DNA from: AP-15 sp963747735
Lineage (GTDB): Bacteria; Pseudomonadota; Alphaproteobacteria; ATCC43930; CGMCC-115725
Direction: 5' to 3'
Assembly: GCA_963747735.1 (NCBI GenBank)
Contig: CAVVGE010000016.1
Coordinates: forward strand, 62,001 to 126,000
DNA: 64,000 nucleotides
Below, piece by piece: positions 46,395 to 56,570 of the stretch. Each line of letters begins with the position of its first letter. Positions within the stretch are counted from its first letter, which is position 1. Under the pieces are notes generated by a model. The model had not been told where the DNA came from, searched no databases, and saw nothing but the letters and a program-made list of their open reading frames with translations. The position numbers and the translations under genes were made by a program.

Positions 46395-46733
46395 GATATC
46401 CGGAACACGAGGCCGGCGATTTCGAGCACCGCCTCGCCGCGCTGGAAAAAGCCGGCGCCGAGGCTGCCCCCCAGCAGAGGTGGAACGGCTACCGAGCAGA
46501 CCCCTCCTCCGTGTTCCGGCATGCCCGATGGTGCTGGCTGGCGAGTGGCGGTTTTCGTCGACAGCGATTACATGATGCCTTGGCTGCGAGCAGTTTGCGC
46601 AGCCAGGGGGCTGCGGTTGACGTCACTCGCGGGATCGCCGGGGAGGCTGGTGCGCGTCGGCGCACAAGACGTCGCGCTTGCTCGCGATGGCGGCCGGGCA
46701 GATGCCGCAACCGCGGCGGAAAGGGCGGCTTGA
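46395..46733 (+). pseudogene. Unrecognised gene fragment upstream of the histidine kinase
   Basis: One frame reads the protein-like YPEHEAGDFEHRLAALEKAG and RWNGYRADPSS; another, from 46521, reads WRVAVFVDSDYMMPWLRAVC, RGLRLTSLAGSPGRLVRVGA and QDVALARDGG to a TGA at 46731-46733. That stop overlaps the TTG start of the kinase, as expected for a coupled gene pair. It looks like a gene broken by at least one frameshift. I do not recognise the family. Confidence 0.35.
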
Positions 46734-48578
46734 CCACCCTCGGCGAACAGGCGCGCAAGCTCGCCGCCCGCTTTGGCGGCCCCATCGGGCGCACCCGCGC
46801 CGCCCGCGACGACCCGCTGTGGCAACGCCCGCCGCGCCGGCTGACCTGGCCGTTGCGTGGGCTTCTCGTGCTGTCGCTGGCGGTGCCGTTATCGCTGCTG
46901 GCGATCGCCGCCTGGCAAAACTATCGGCTCGTCGAGCGCCAGGCCGCGGAACGCGCGACGATCGAAGCGGGCGAGCTCGACGCGCACGCGCTCTTGGCGT
47001 TCCGCACCTACCGCCTGGTGCTCGGCTGGATCGACGATCGGACCCGCGCCCAGGATTGGGCGGAGATCGAGCACAATGCCGAGCTCCACCGGTTTTTGGC
47101 CAATATCGAAACCCTGCCGCAGATCGACGCGGTCTGGATCGCCGACAGCACTGGCCGAATCCGCGCCGGCGGCCGGGTTTTCCCGGTGCCGGCCAGATGC
47201 CGATGCCGCTTCCGACGACGCATTCGCCGCGCAACGCCGCCCGGATGCGGGCACTTTTGTCGGGCGCGCGCATATCGATCCGCTGACCCACGACCGGGTG
47301 TTCGACGTGAGCCTGCGCCGCTCGGCTGCGGATGGCAGCTTTGACGGCGCCGTCATCGTTTCGGCCCGTCCTCGATATTTCAGCGATTTCTATGCCACGG
47401 TCTCGCGGGAGAAGGGCTACGACGCGATGCTCTTCAAGAGCGACGGATCGGCGTTGGCGCGCTACCCCGAATCCTCGGCGCCGCCGGTCTTCCCGGCAGA
47501 CAGCCCGCTGATCAAGGCGATCGCCTCGACCTCGGATGGCGGCGTGTTCCGGGTCCGCTCGATCACCGACCGGATCGAGCGCATTTGCGCCTACCGCCGG
47601 TTGCCGGGCTATCCGGTCGATGTCGTGTTCGGCATCCCGGTCCGGGATGTGCTGCCCTCCTGGCGCGCCAACCTCGTCAACTACCTTCTGTTCGCGGTGC
47701 CGGCCTCGATCGCGCTGTTCGGCATGACCTTGCTCGCCGCCCGCCAGATCCAGCACCACCAGATCGCCAGCTGGCGCTGGCGCACCACGGCGCGACGGCT
47801 GCGGCGCGAGATCGACCGGCGCGCCCGCGCCGAAGCCGAGCTCCACCAGGCGCAAAAGATCGAGGCGCTGGGTCAGCTGACCGGCGGAGTCGCCCACGAT
47901 TTCAACAATTTGCTCGCGATTCTGCAAGCTTCACTGGAGATGCTGAGCGGCCGCCAAAAGGACCGGCAATTGCAAAAGCGGGTCGACCAGGCGTTGGAGA
48001 CCGTGGCGCGCGGCGAAAATCTGACCCGCCAGCTCCTCGCCTTTGCCCGGCGCCAGCCGCCGGCGGTCACCCGGATCGACCTCAACGCCGAGCTGCTGCG
48101 CATGATCGAGCTGTTGGCGCGCACGGTGGGCAGCGGCATCGCGATCGAGACCGCCTTGGCGCCCGATCTGTGGCCGGTCGAGGCGGACCGGACCCAGCTC
48201 GAGCTCGTCATTATCAATCTCGCGGTCAACGCCCGCGACGCGATGCCCGATGGCGGGGTTCTGCGCATCGCCACGGCGAACCGGGTCGAAGGGCCGGCGG
48301 AGGAGCTGGTCGAGCTGGAAATCGCCGATACCGGGACCGGGATGCCGGCCCCGGTGGCAGCGCGCGCCTTCGAGCCGTTTTTCACCACCAAGGAGCCGGG
48401 CAAGGGCACCGGTCTCGGGCTCAGCATGGTGGACGGTTTCGCCCGCCAGGCCGGCGGGACCGCGGCGATCCGCAGCGTGATCGGGCGCGGCACCACGGTC
48501 ACCTTGCGTTTGCGGCCGAGCCAGCGGCAGCCCGTCGAGGCTGCGGCGGAGGGCTTGCCTCAGGCCGGCTCGGCGTGA
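46730..48578 (+). pseudogene. Membrane sensor histidine kinase, frameshifted in the sensor domain
   Basis: First helix LVLSLAVPLSLLAIAAW, then a periplasmic dCache-like domain (LPQIDAVWIADSTGRIRAGG ... HDRVFDVSLRRSAADGSFDG). Second helix YLLFAVPASIALFGMTLLAA, HisKA with the phospho-acceptor in LTGGVAHDFNNLLAILQASL, and HATPase_c NLAVNARDAMPDGGVL, FEPFFTTKEPGKGTGLGLSM. A one-base indel near 47195 separates the N-terminal frame (RAGGRVFPVP) from the rest. No receiver domain or partner regulator is adjacent apart from the LuxR gene. If the indel is a sequencing error this is an intact ~615-residue kinase. TTG start at 46730. Confidence 0.7.
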
Positions 48579-48620
48579 AACTCTGCCGCCATCGCGGGCG
48601 AGACAAAGGAGGGAGCGAGG

Positions 48621-49592
48621 ATGCGCATCGTCATTGTCGGTCAGCAGGCTTTTGGCAAGGCTGTGCTCGACGCGTTTATCGCGCGCGGCGACGAGGTGGC
48701 CGGCGTCTTTGCCGCGCCGGAAAAGCCCGGCTCCCGACCCGACCCGCTGGTCGTCGCCGCCCAGGAGCGCGGGCTGACCGTCCACCGCCATCCGCGCTAT
48801 TCGAGCGACGAGGCGAAGACCGCGCTCACCGATTTGAAAGCCGATATCGGCGTCATGGCCTATGTCCTGCTGTTCGCCCCGCCCGAATTTTGCGCGATCC
48901 CCAAGCACGGGATGATCCAGTTCCACCCCTCGCTATTGCCGCTGCATCGCGGGCCGTCCTCGATCCCATGGGCGATCATCCGCGGCCGCAACGAAACCGG
49001 GCTGTCGATCTTTCGCCCGACACCGGGGCTCGACGAGGGGCCGGTCATTTTGCAAAAGCGCGTGCCGATCGGTCCTGACGACACCGCCGGCTCGCTCTAT
49101 TTCGACAAGATCTTCCCGCTCGGTGTCGAGGCCTTGGTCGAAGCCGCCGACCTCGTCGTCCGCGGGCGCGCCAGCGAAACCACCCAGGACGAAGGTAGGG
49201 CAACTTACGAGGGCTGGGTGCGCGACGCGGAATCCGAGATCAATTGGGCGAGCCATGTCGATTTTGTCTACGACCTGATCCGCGGCTGCAATCCGGCACC
49301 CGGCGCCTGGACCAAATTCGGCGAGCAAAAGCTGTATCTCTTCGACGCCAAAAAGATTACCGCCCCGACCTTTGGCGCGGTGCGCGGCAAAAAGCCCGGC
49401 GAGATCGTTTCGAGCGGACCCGCGGGCATGCGCATCCTCGCCCAGGGAGGCTCTATCGAGGTATCGCGCGTGCGCCTCGACAACGGCGCCAAAATCCCAT
49501 CGAGCGAAGCCGGCATCCCCGAAGGGACCATCCTCGGCGCGGCAACGCCGAGCGCGAGCACAGCGCCGATCGCGAGCACGCCGGCTGCTTAA
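48621..49592 (+). CDS. Formyltransferase-fold protein (10-formyl-THF hydrolase / Fmt-like)
   Basis: 323 residues: MRIVIVGQQAFGKAVLDAFI, AYVLLFAPPEFCAIPKHGMI, FHPSLLPLHRGPSSIPWAII (active-site His in FHPSLL), and GLDEGPVILQK (catalytic Asp). It then has an Fmt-type C-terminal OB domain (YDLIRGCNPAPGAWTKFGEQ, KLYLFDAKKI). The residue before the His corresponds to Ile/Phe rather than the Asn of Met-tRNA formyltransferase, as in the hydrolase domain of formyl-THF dehydrogenase. It may therefore act on 10-formyl-THF rather than tRNA. GGAGGGAGCGAGG precedes the ATG. Its TAA shares TTAA with the convergent coxL-like stop. Confidence 0.8.
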   Translation: MRIVIVGQQAFGKAVLDAFIARGDEVAGVFAAPEKPGSRPDPLVVAAQERGLTVHRHPRYSSDEAKTALTDLKADIGVMAYVLLFAPPEFCAIPKHGMIQFHPSLLPLHRGPSSIPWAIIRGRNETGLSIFRPTPGLDEGPVILQKRVPIGPDDTAGSLYFDKIFPLGVEALVEAADLVVRGRASETTQDEGRATYEGWVRDAESEINWASHVDFVYDLIRGCNPAPGAWTKFGEQKLYLFDAKKITAPTFGAVRGKKPGEIVSSGPAGMRILAQGGSIEVSRVRLDNGAKIPSSEAGIPEGTILGAATPSASTAPIASTPAA

Positions 49593-51940
49593 GGGTCCGC
49601 CGGCCGGCTTTGCGCCTGCTCGATCGCGGCGACGACGCGGCGGGGGGTGATCGGGGTTTCGTTGACCTCGGCGCCGAGCGCGGCCAGCGCGTCGCGCACC
49701 GCGTTGGCGATCGCCGCCGGCGGCGCGACCGCACCCCCCTCGCCCATTCCCTTCATGCCGTATTCGGTGGCGGTCGCCGGGGTGTGCAAATGGCCGATCT
49801 TGATCGCCGGCATCTCGGCCGCCCCCGGCATCAGGTAGTCGGCCAAGGTCCCGGCCAATGGCTGGCCGATATCGTCATAAGGGATCTCTTCATAGAGCGC
49901 GGTGCCGATGCCTTGCACGACGCCGCCCCTGATCTGGCCCTCGACAATCATCGGATTGACCATCGTGCCGCAATCCTCGGCAACCGCGAAATCGAGCAGC
50001 TCGACAAACCCGGTCTCGGGATCGACCGCGACGACCGCGCCGTGCGTCGCATAGGAAAAGACGCCGGTGCCGATCGAAGGCTCGTAGGTCGCGGTCGCGT
50101 CGAGCAATGGATCGACGCCCGGCGGCAGCCCGTCCATCCGCAGATGCGCGACCCGCGCGATTTCGGCGATCGACACCGAACCCCGCGGCCCCTCGATCAT
50201 GCCGTCGGCGCAGCGCACCAGCGCCCTGTCGCATTGCAGCAGGTGCGCGCCGATTTGGCACAGCTTGTCGCGCAGCATCCGGCTCGCCCGCGCCACGGCA
50301 CCGCCCGACATGACCATGCTGCGCGAGGCAAAGGTGCCAAAGCCAAAGGCCGTCGTCTCGGTGTCGCCGTGGCGCACCGCAATCCGCGCCGGGTCGATGC
50401 CGAGCTCGTGATGCGCGATCTGCGACAAGGTGGTTTCGAGCCCCTGCCCGTGCGATTGGATGCCGACCGTCAGCACCAGGCTGCCATCGGCCAGGATACG
50501 CGCGGTGCAGCTTTCGAAGCCCGGCACGATCGTCGCCCCGCGCCGGACGAACTCGGCCGCGCCATGCGCCGTCTGCTCGGCAAAGGAGGCAAAGCCGATG
50601 CCGACGAGCCGCCCGTCCGGCTCGCCCCGTTTTTGCCGCGCGCGCACCTCCGGCTCGTCGAGCAGCTCGGCGCAGAGCCGCACGCTCTGCGGGTAATCGC
50701 CATTGTCGAAACACATGCCGCCGATCGCGGTGAACGGCATTTGCTCCGGCCGCACCATGTTCAGCTGCCGAACCTCGTTCGGGTCGCGGCCGACCGCACG
50801 CGCGACCTCGTCGATCGTGCGCTCGATGGCAAAGCACGCGCCGGGCCGGCCGACCCCGCGATAGGGGCCGAGCGGCGCCTTGTTGGTCGCGACGGTAATG
50901 GCGCGGACCCGGTAATGCGGGATCGTGTACGGGCCAGGCAGGTTGCGCGCCGCCATCGCCGCCTCGTTATAGGGCCCCTGCGGCCACAGCCCGTAGGCGC
51001 CGGCATCGACGATGATCTCCGCGTCGATGCCCAAGACGCGGCCTTCGCGGTCGGCATAGGCAGTCATCTTATAGTGATGGTCGCGGGTGTGCGCGGCGGT
51101 CAGCAAATGCTCGCCGCGGTCCTCGACCCAGCGCACCGGGTGATCGAGCTCGAGGGCCAGCGCCGCCAGCACGATCTCTTCCGGGTAGAGCCGCGCCTTT
51201 GGCCCAAAGCCGCCGCCGACATCGGGGGCGACGACGCGCAGCCGGCGCAAATCGAGGTCGAGGAGCTCGCCCAAGGCGACGCGCACCGTGTGCGGTGTCT
51301 GGGTCGAGGCATAGACGACGATCTCGTCGAGACGGTGGTCGCGGTAGGCGAGAACGGCGCGGCCTTCGAGCGGGGCGCCCGATTGCCGGTGCATGCGGTA
51401 TTCGCGCGTGACCGTTGCCGCGGCGGCGCGGGCGGCGGCGTCGATGTCGCCGCCTTCGAACACCCGCTCGCTATAGAGGTTGTCGCCCCAGTGGTCGTGC
51501 ACCGGGTGTCGGCTGCAGCGCATGTCGCGGCGGGGATCGACGACCGCGTCCAGCGCCTCGAAATCGACCGTCAGCGCGCCGGCGAGGTCCTCGGCTTCGC
51601 CGCGCGTGGGGGCCAGGCAGGCGGCGATCGCTTCGCCGACATAGCGCGCCTTGTCGGTTGCGAGCGGCGGCCAGGCGGGCGATTTGGCACCCGCCGCTTG
51701 CGTCACGACGCGGATCGGCTTGACCCGCGGCAGGTCGGCGGCGGTAAAGACACGGCCTCTGGCGCCGGGCGGCACCGTGATCCCGCGGATCCGCGCATGC
51801 GCATGCGGGCTGCGCAAAAACGCGACCTCCATCGTCCCCGGCAATTTGACATCGGAGACAAATTCGCCACGGCCAAAGAGATGGCGCTCGTCCTCGCGGC
51901 GCAATACCGAGGCGCCGAGCCCCCGCCCTTCATCCGGCAT
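49589..51940 (-). CDS. coxL: Molybdenum hydroxylase large subunit (xanthine dehydrogenase / CoxL-like)
   Basis: 783 residues from the ATG at 51940. Binds the molybdenum-cytosine-dinucleotide cofactor and holds the active site. LGASVLRREDERHLFGRGEF is the typical start; VVAPDVGGGFGPKARLYPEE, GPYRGVGRPGACFAIERTID and GMGEGGAVAPPAAIANAV are cofactor/active-site regions. The active-site loop reads PYRGVGR, not the AYRCSFR of true CO dehydrogenase, so the enzyme is a form-II-like hydroxylase of unknown substrate; the symbol is by homology only. Start overlaps the end of the small-subunit gene. Confidence 0.88.
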   Translation of the reverse strand: MPDEGRGLGASVLRREDERHLFGRGEFVSDVKLPGTMEVAFLRSPHAHARIRGITVPPGARGRVFTAADLPRVKPIRVVTQAAGAKSPAWPPLATDKARYVGEAIAACLAPTRGEAEDLAGALTVDFEALDAVVDPRRDMRCSRHPVHDHWGDNLYSERVFEGGDIDAAARAAAATVTREYRMHRQSGAPLEGRAVLAYRDHRLDEIVVYASTQTPHTVRVALGELLDLDLRRLRVVAPDVGGGFGPKARLYPEEIVLAALALELDHPVRWVEDRGEHLLTAAHTRDHHYKMTAYADREGRVLGIDAEIIVDAGAYGLWPQGPYNEAAMAARNLPGPYTIPHYRVRAITVATNKAPLGPYRGVGRPGACFAIERTIDEVARAVGRDPNEVRQLNMVRPEQMPFTAIGGMCFDNGDYPQSVRLCAELLDEPEVRARQKRGEPDGRLVGIGFASFAEQTAHGAAEFVRRGATIVPGFESCTARILADGSLVLTVGIQSHGQGLETTLSQIAHHELGIDPARIAVRHGDTETTAFGFGTFASRSMVMSGGAVARASRMLRDKLCQIGAHLLQCDRALVRCADGMIEGPRGSVSIAEIARVAHLRMDGLPPGVDPLLDATATYEPSIGTGVFSYATHGAVVAVDPETGFVELLDFAVAEDCGTMVNPMIVEGQIRGGVVQGIGTALYEEIPYDDIGQPLAGTLADYLMPGAAEMPAIKIGHLHTPATATEYGMKGMGEGGAVAPPAAIANAVRDALAALGAEVNETPITPRRVVAAIEQAQSRPADP

Positions 51941-52415
51941 CGCCCGCTCCTTTGGCCAGCAGCGCTGCGGCGTCGGCGATTGCGGCAACGATATTGGTAT
52001 AGCCGGTGCAGCGGCAGATGTTGCCGGCGAGACCGCGACGGATCTCGTCCTCCGACCCGGCTCGCCCGCGCCGGACCAGATCATGCGCGGTGATCAGCAT
52101 CGCCGGCGTGCAAAACCCGCATTGCAAAGCGTGGCAGCGGTGAAAGGCGTCGCGCAAAAGGGCCATGACCCGATCGTCGGCAAAGCCTTCGATGGTCCGC
52201 ACCGCGCGCTCGTCGCAGGCGACCGTCAGCATCAGGCAAGCGCGCACCGGCTCGCCATCGACAAGGACCGTGCAGGCGCCGCACACGCCGTGCTCGCAGC
52301 CGAGATGGGTCCCGGTCAGATGGCGCCGTTCGCGCAGAAAATCGGCGAGCGAGAGCCGCGGCGGCACATCGTCGGTGACCGCGGCGCCATTGATCTCTAA
52401 ACGGATCGCGGTCAT
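51930..52415 (-). CDS. coxS: Molybdenum hydroxylase small subunit, two [2Fe-2S] clusters (CoxS-like)
   Basis: 161 residues. The plant-type ferredoxin cluster is CEHGVCGACTVLVDGEPVRAC and the second cluster is in LQCGFCTPAM and GNICRCTGY. Passes electrons from the Mo site to FAD. The ATG at 52415 overlaps the stop of the FAD subunit gene (ATGA). Confidence 0.94.
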   Translation of the reverse strand: MTAIRLEINGAAVTDDVPPRLSLADFLRERRHLTGTHLGCEHGVCGACTVLVDGEPVRACLMLTVACDERAVRTIEGFADDRVMALLRDAFHRCHALQCGFCTPAMLITAHDLVRRGRAGSEDEIRRGLAGNICRCTGYTNIVAAIADAAALLAKGAGDAG

Positions 52416-53233
52416 GCCGTCGCCTGCTGCGCCGCCCGCGTCGCCGCCGCAATATGGAGCCGGCGCTGGAACCCGTCGAAATGCCGGTCTGCCGCACGGT
52501 CGAGATCGGCGGCGATCGCGCCGGGGTCGCTCCGCCCTTCGGCGAGCGCCCGCGAGGCTTCCTCGAGGACGAGCGGCGCTCCCTCGGCAGCGCCGAGCAC
52601 GACCCGCGCATGACCCTGCGCAGGCTCGGCAACCGCGACGGCCAGCGCATTGGCGAACTCGCCCGATTTGCGGCAAAGCTTGACATAGCCCCAGCGCGCG
52701 CCGCGCGGCAATTTGGGGATGCGCAGCTGCTCGACAATCTCGTCCTCGCCGAGCGCGGTCGCGAACACACCGGTGACGAATTCAGCACATTTCACCGTGC
52801 GTTGGCCATTTGGGCCGCGCAGCCGCAGCTCGGCGCCGAGCGCCGTCAGCACGGCCGGCCATTCGGCCGCAGGGTCGGCGAGCGCGAGGCTGCCGCCGAT
52901 CGTGCCCCGATTGCGGATCGCACGATAGGCGAGGCCCGCCGCAACCTGCGGCATCAGCCCGCGCGACGGGTCGGGCACGCGACCGTCCTCGATCATGGCG
53001 TGGGTGATGCCGGCGCCGAGGCTTACACTGTCCGCCTCCTCGCCAACCACTGCGAGCTCCGGCAGGCGCGCAATGTCGATCAGCAGCGAGGGTGCGGCGA
53101 TGCGCAGATTCAGCATCGGCAGCAGCGATTGTCCGCCGGCGATCAGCCGCGCCTCGCCCGCGCCCCGCGCCAATTCCGCGACCGCCTCGTCAAGGCTTTT
53201 CGGTCGCAGATATTCAAAGGCGGGAGCTTTCAT
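52412..53233 (-). CDS. coxM: Molybdenum hydroxylase FAD-binding subunit (CoxM-like)
   Basis: 273 residues. FEYLRPKSLDEAVAELAR at the start, ARLIAGGQSLLPMLNLRIAA for FAD, and RNRGTIGGSLALADPAAEWP, the second FAD motif (TIGGS). First gene of the M-S-L operon. It begins 51 bp after the 3' end of the 5S rRNA on the same strand, with no room for a normal promoter plus terminator. Confidence 0.94.
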   Translation of the reverse strand: MKAPAFEYLRPKSLDEAVAELARGAGEARLIAGGQSLLPMLNLRIAAPSLLIDIARLPELAVVGEEADSVSLGAGITHAMIEDGRVPDPSRGLMPQVAAGLAYRAIRNRGTIGGSLALADPAAEWPAVLTALGAELRLRGPNGQRTVKCAEFVTGVFATALGEDEIVEQLRIPKLPRGARWGYVKLCRKSGEFANALAVAVAEPAQGHARVVLGAAEGAPLVLEEASRALAEGRSDPGAIAADLDRAADRHFDGFQRRLHIAAATRAAQQATA

Positions 53234-53284
53234 GACCGGGCTGCTCCACCCCGCGCGGGTGGTGGTGGTGGGGGGTGATGCGGG

Positions 53285-53400
53285 CCTGGCGGCGACCTGC
53301 TCTTCCGCCGCTTGAGCGGCAGTACCATCGGCGCAGAGGGTTTTCACGGCCGAGTTCGGGATGGGATCGGGTGCTGGGCCCCTCGCTGTGGCCACCAGGC
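53285..53400 (-). rRNA. rrf: 5S ribosomal RNA
   Basis: On the minus strand it reads CCTGGTGGCCACAGCGAGGG, CACCCGATCCCATCCCGAAC and ends GGTCGCCGCCAGG; the terminal GCCTGGTGG/CCGCCAGG arms pair. The ends are estimated to within a few bases. Confidence 0.93.
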
Positions 53401-53830
53401 CGGCATCACCCCCCCGATTGGCGCGCTTGGTTTGCTGGGCTCGGGTGGGGGAGAGCTTGTGATGCGGGAGAAGTGTCGGGTGGCGCTGGCCGCTGCACGC
53501 GGCGCGGGATGGTTTTGGGATCGGGCGCATTCGAGCGATTAGTACCGGTCGGCTCGAACGGATTGCTCCGCTTCCACTTCCGGCCTATCGACGTGGTGGT
53601 CTTCCACGGCTCTCGACGAGACCTGGTTTTGAGGGGGGCTTCCCGCTTAGATGCGTTCAGCGGTTATCCCGTCCGCACTTAGCTACCCGGCGTTGCGGCG
53701 GGCGCCACAACCGGTCCACCAGAGGTGCGTCCCTCCCGGTCCTCTCGTACTGGGGAGAGCGCCTCGCAAGTCTCGAACACCCACGGCAGATAGGGACCGA
53801 ACTGTCTCACGACGTTCTAAACCCAGCTCA

Positions 53831-53874
<44 letters not shown>

Positions 53875-53875
53875 C

Positions 53876-53915
<40 letters not shown>

Positions 53916-53944
53916 GACGCCGTCGATATGGACTCTTGGGCGTC

Positions 53945-53992
<48 letters not shown>

Positions 53993-54141
53993 GTCCACGT
54001 GGGACCACCGGATCACTATGGCCGACTTTCGTCTCTGCTCGAGCTGTCGCTCTCGCAGTCAGGCGGGCTTGTGCCATTGCACTCGCGGGGCTGATTTCCG
54101 ACCAGCCTGAGCCCACCATCGCGCGCCTCCGTTACTCTTTG

Positions 54142-54172
<31 letters not shown>

Positions 54173-54428
54173 ATGCAGGGTCCCGGACCCGGGTTCACGG
54201 GCCGCGGTTAGAGGCCAGAGATCGCAAGAGCGGTATTTCAAGGTTGCCTCCACCCCAACTGGCGCCAGGGCTTCCAAGGCTCCCGCCTATCCTACACATG
54301 CCATCCCTAACACCACTGCAAAGCTGTAGTAAAGGTGCACGGGGTCTTTCCGTCTGACCGCGGGTACTCCGCATCTTCACGGAGAATTCAATTTCGCTGA
54401 GCCGGTGTTGGAGACAGCGGGGAAGTCG

Positions 54429-54525
<97 letters not shown>

Positions 54526-55100
54526 GAGCTTGCACCCCTCCTCTTAACCTTCCGGCACCGGGCAGGCGTCAGACCCTATACGTCGTCTGGATGACTTCGC
54601 AGAGCCCTGTGTTTTTAGTAAACAGTCGCCACCCCCAACTCTGTGCCCCCCCTCCCGGGTTGCCCCGGAAGAGGGCCCCCTTCTTCCGAAGTTACGGGGG
54701 CAATTTGCCGAGTTCCTTCAACACCGTTCTCTCAAGCGCCTTGGTATGCTCTACCGGTCCACCAGTGTCGGTTTCGGGTACGGTCTATATGCCGGCGCTG
54801 TTTCCCGGACGCCGTGAGCCGCCCTGTCAATCCAGTAAGACAGAACAACCTTCGAGCGTCGTCGCGCTCCGGCAGGCGGAGGAATGTTAACCCCCTTCCC
54901 ATCGGCTACGGCTGTCGCCCTCGCCTTAGGGGCCCGGCTAACCCTGCGCGGATTAACCTTGCGCAGGAACCCTTGGACTTTCGGCGCGAGGGTTTCTCAC
55001 CCTCGTTTACGCTACTCATGTCAGCATTCGCACTTCCGATGCCTCCACGGCCGCTCGCGCGCGCCGCTTCACCGGCCTACGGAACGCTCCGCTACCGCGT

Positions 55101-55545
55101 TCAGAAGACAGGGATCAGGCATCAGGGATCAGAACCGCCGCGATGAGGGCCCTGCAGCATACGGGCGATCTCGCGGTATTCGCCCCGCCAGCGCTCGGCC
55201 ACATCGACACCGACATAGCCCAGATCGCGGCAATAGAGCGACCATATCTGCATCTCGTCGGCCGAGCCCAGCGCCATCAACAAAAAGCGGTGAAACTCGA
55301 CACGCGACTGACGCTGCTGCCAAAACCCTTCAGCCAGGTTCGCACAGATCGACTTCGAGGCCCGGCGGACTTGATCCGCCACGCAAACTGCTCGATCCGC
55401 GGAAACTCGAGGCTCGCCCGATGCACTTCCAGCGACAACCGGTAGGCCCGCTGGAACACCCCGAGATCCTCGACCCCGACTGACAAAGCCCGGCACATTC
55501 CACCTCGGCCTTCTGATACCTGATCCCTGAGTCCCTGTCTTCTGA
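55101..55545 (-). other. Intervening sequence in 23S helix 45
   Basis: 445 bp inserted between GAAGCTGCGGGTGT and CGCGGTAGCGGAGCG of 23S, the helix-45 site. It is closed by a perfect 14-bp inverted repeat, TCAGAAGACAGGGA at 55101-55114 against TCCCTGTCTTCTGA at 55532-55545, extended by further CAGGGATCAG pairing. RNase III normally cuts such stems, leaving fragmented 23S. It contains a broken four-helix-bundle gene. Confidence 0.88.
55122..55498 (-). pseudogene. Four-helix-bundle 23S IVS protein, frameshifted
   Basis: VEDLGVFQRAYRLSLEVHRA then SLEFPRIEQFA is the N-terminal half. ADQVRRASKSICANLAEGFW, RQSRVEFHRFLLMALGSADE and MQIWSLYCRDLGY follow in another frame, needing one indel near 55387. 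This is the 23S-IVS-encoded protein family (about 120 residues, pentameric four-helix bundle). Its function is unclear; it is often found as a remnant like this one. Confidence 0.8.
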
Positions 55546-55609
55546 ACACCCGCAGCTTCGGTAGATGGCTTGAGCCCCGTTACATTTTCGGCGCCGGACA
55601 GCTTATATA

Positions 55610-55642
<33 letters not shown>

Positions 55643-56190
55643 GGCTGCTTCTGAGCCAACCTCCTGGTTGTCTTGGCCGTCCCACATCCTTTCCCACTTA
55701 GCCACCATTTGGGGACCTTAGCTGGCGGTCTGGGCTGTTCCCCTCTCGACGACGGACCTTAGCACCCGCCGTCTGGCTGCCGCCCTCCACTCGCCGGTAT
55801 TCGCAGTTTGGTTAGGTTTGGTAAGGCTCGCGCCCCCCTAGCCCATCCAGTGCTCTACCCCCGGCGGTGAGCAAGCGACGCTCTACCTCAATAGATTTCG
55901 CGGAGAACCAGCTATTTCCGGGTTTGATTGGCCTTTCACCCCTAGCCACAAGTCATCCCCGACTTTTGCAACAGTCGTGGGTTCGGTCCTCCAGAGCGTG
56001 TTACCGCACCTTCAACCTGCCCATGGCTAGATCACCCGGTTTCGGGTCTGATCCCGGCAACTGGCGTCCCCGGATCGCTCCGGAAACAGACGCCCATTTC
56101 AGACTCGCTTTCGCTGCGCCTACGCCTAGCGGCTTAAGCTCGCTGCCAAGACCAACTCGCTGACCCATTATACAAAAGGTACGCCGTCAG

Positions 56191-56264
56191 GACAGATGAC
56201 AGATAGCAGAAATCAGAACGCCAGAAGTTCCGCCATCTGATTTCTGTTTTCTGCCATCTGACCC
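56191..56264 (-). other. Intervening sequence in 23S helix 25
   Basis: About 74 bp between AAGGTACGCCGTC and CTCCGACTGCTTGTAGG (plus strand), the helix-25 site. CAGATG, then AGCAGAAATCAG, pairs with CTGATTTCTG, then CTGCCATCTG, to form one long hairpin. Noncoding; probably excised or cut by RNase III. Confidence 0.8.
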
Positions 56265-56529
56265 TCCGACTGCTTGTAGGCATCCGGTTTCAGGAACTGT
56301 TTCACTCCCCTCGTCGGGGTGCTTTTCACCTTTCCCTCACGGTACTGGTGCACTATCGGTCACTGAGGAGTATTTAGGCTTGGAGGGTGGTCCCCCCATC
56401 TTCAGACAGGATTTCACGTGTCCCGCCCTACTCGAGGACCCTGGTCCCGGTTTCCCCTACGGGGCTGTCACCCGCTCCGGCGCGCCGTTCCAGACGCTTC
56501 GGGTACCAAAGACCAGAGCCGCTGGCCTG

Positions 56530-56570
<41 letters not shown>

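Noticed and set aside
50430..50460. A further mini-insert copy at GAGCCCCTGCCCGTGCG in the coxL-like gene
   Set aside because: It encodes conserved enzyme sequence (HGQGLET), lacks the TGGC-N5-CAGG part and has no extra codons relative to the family.
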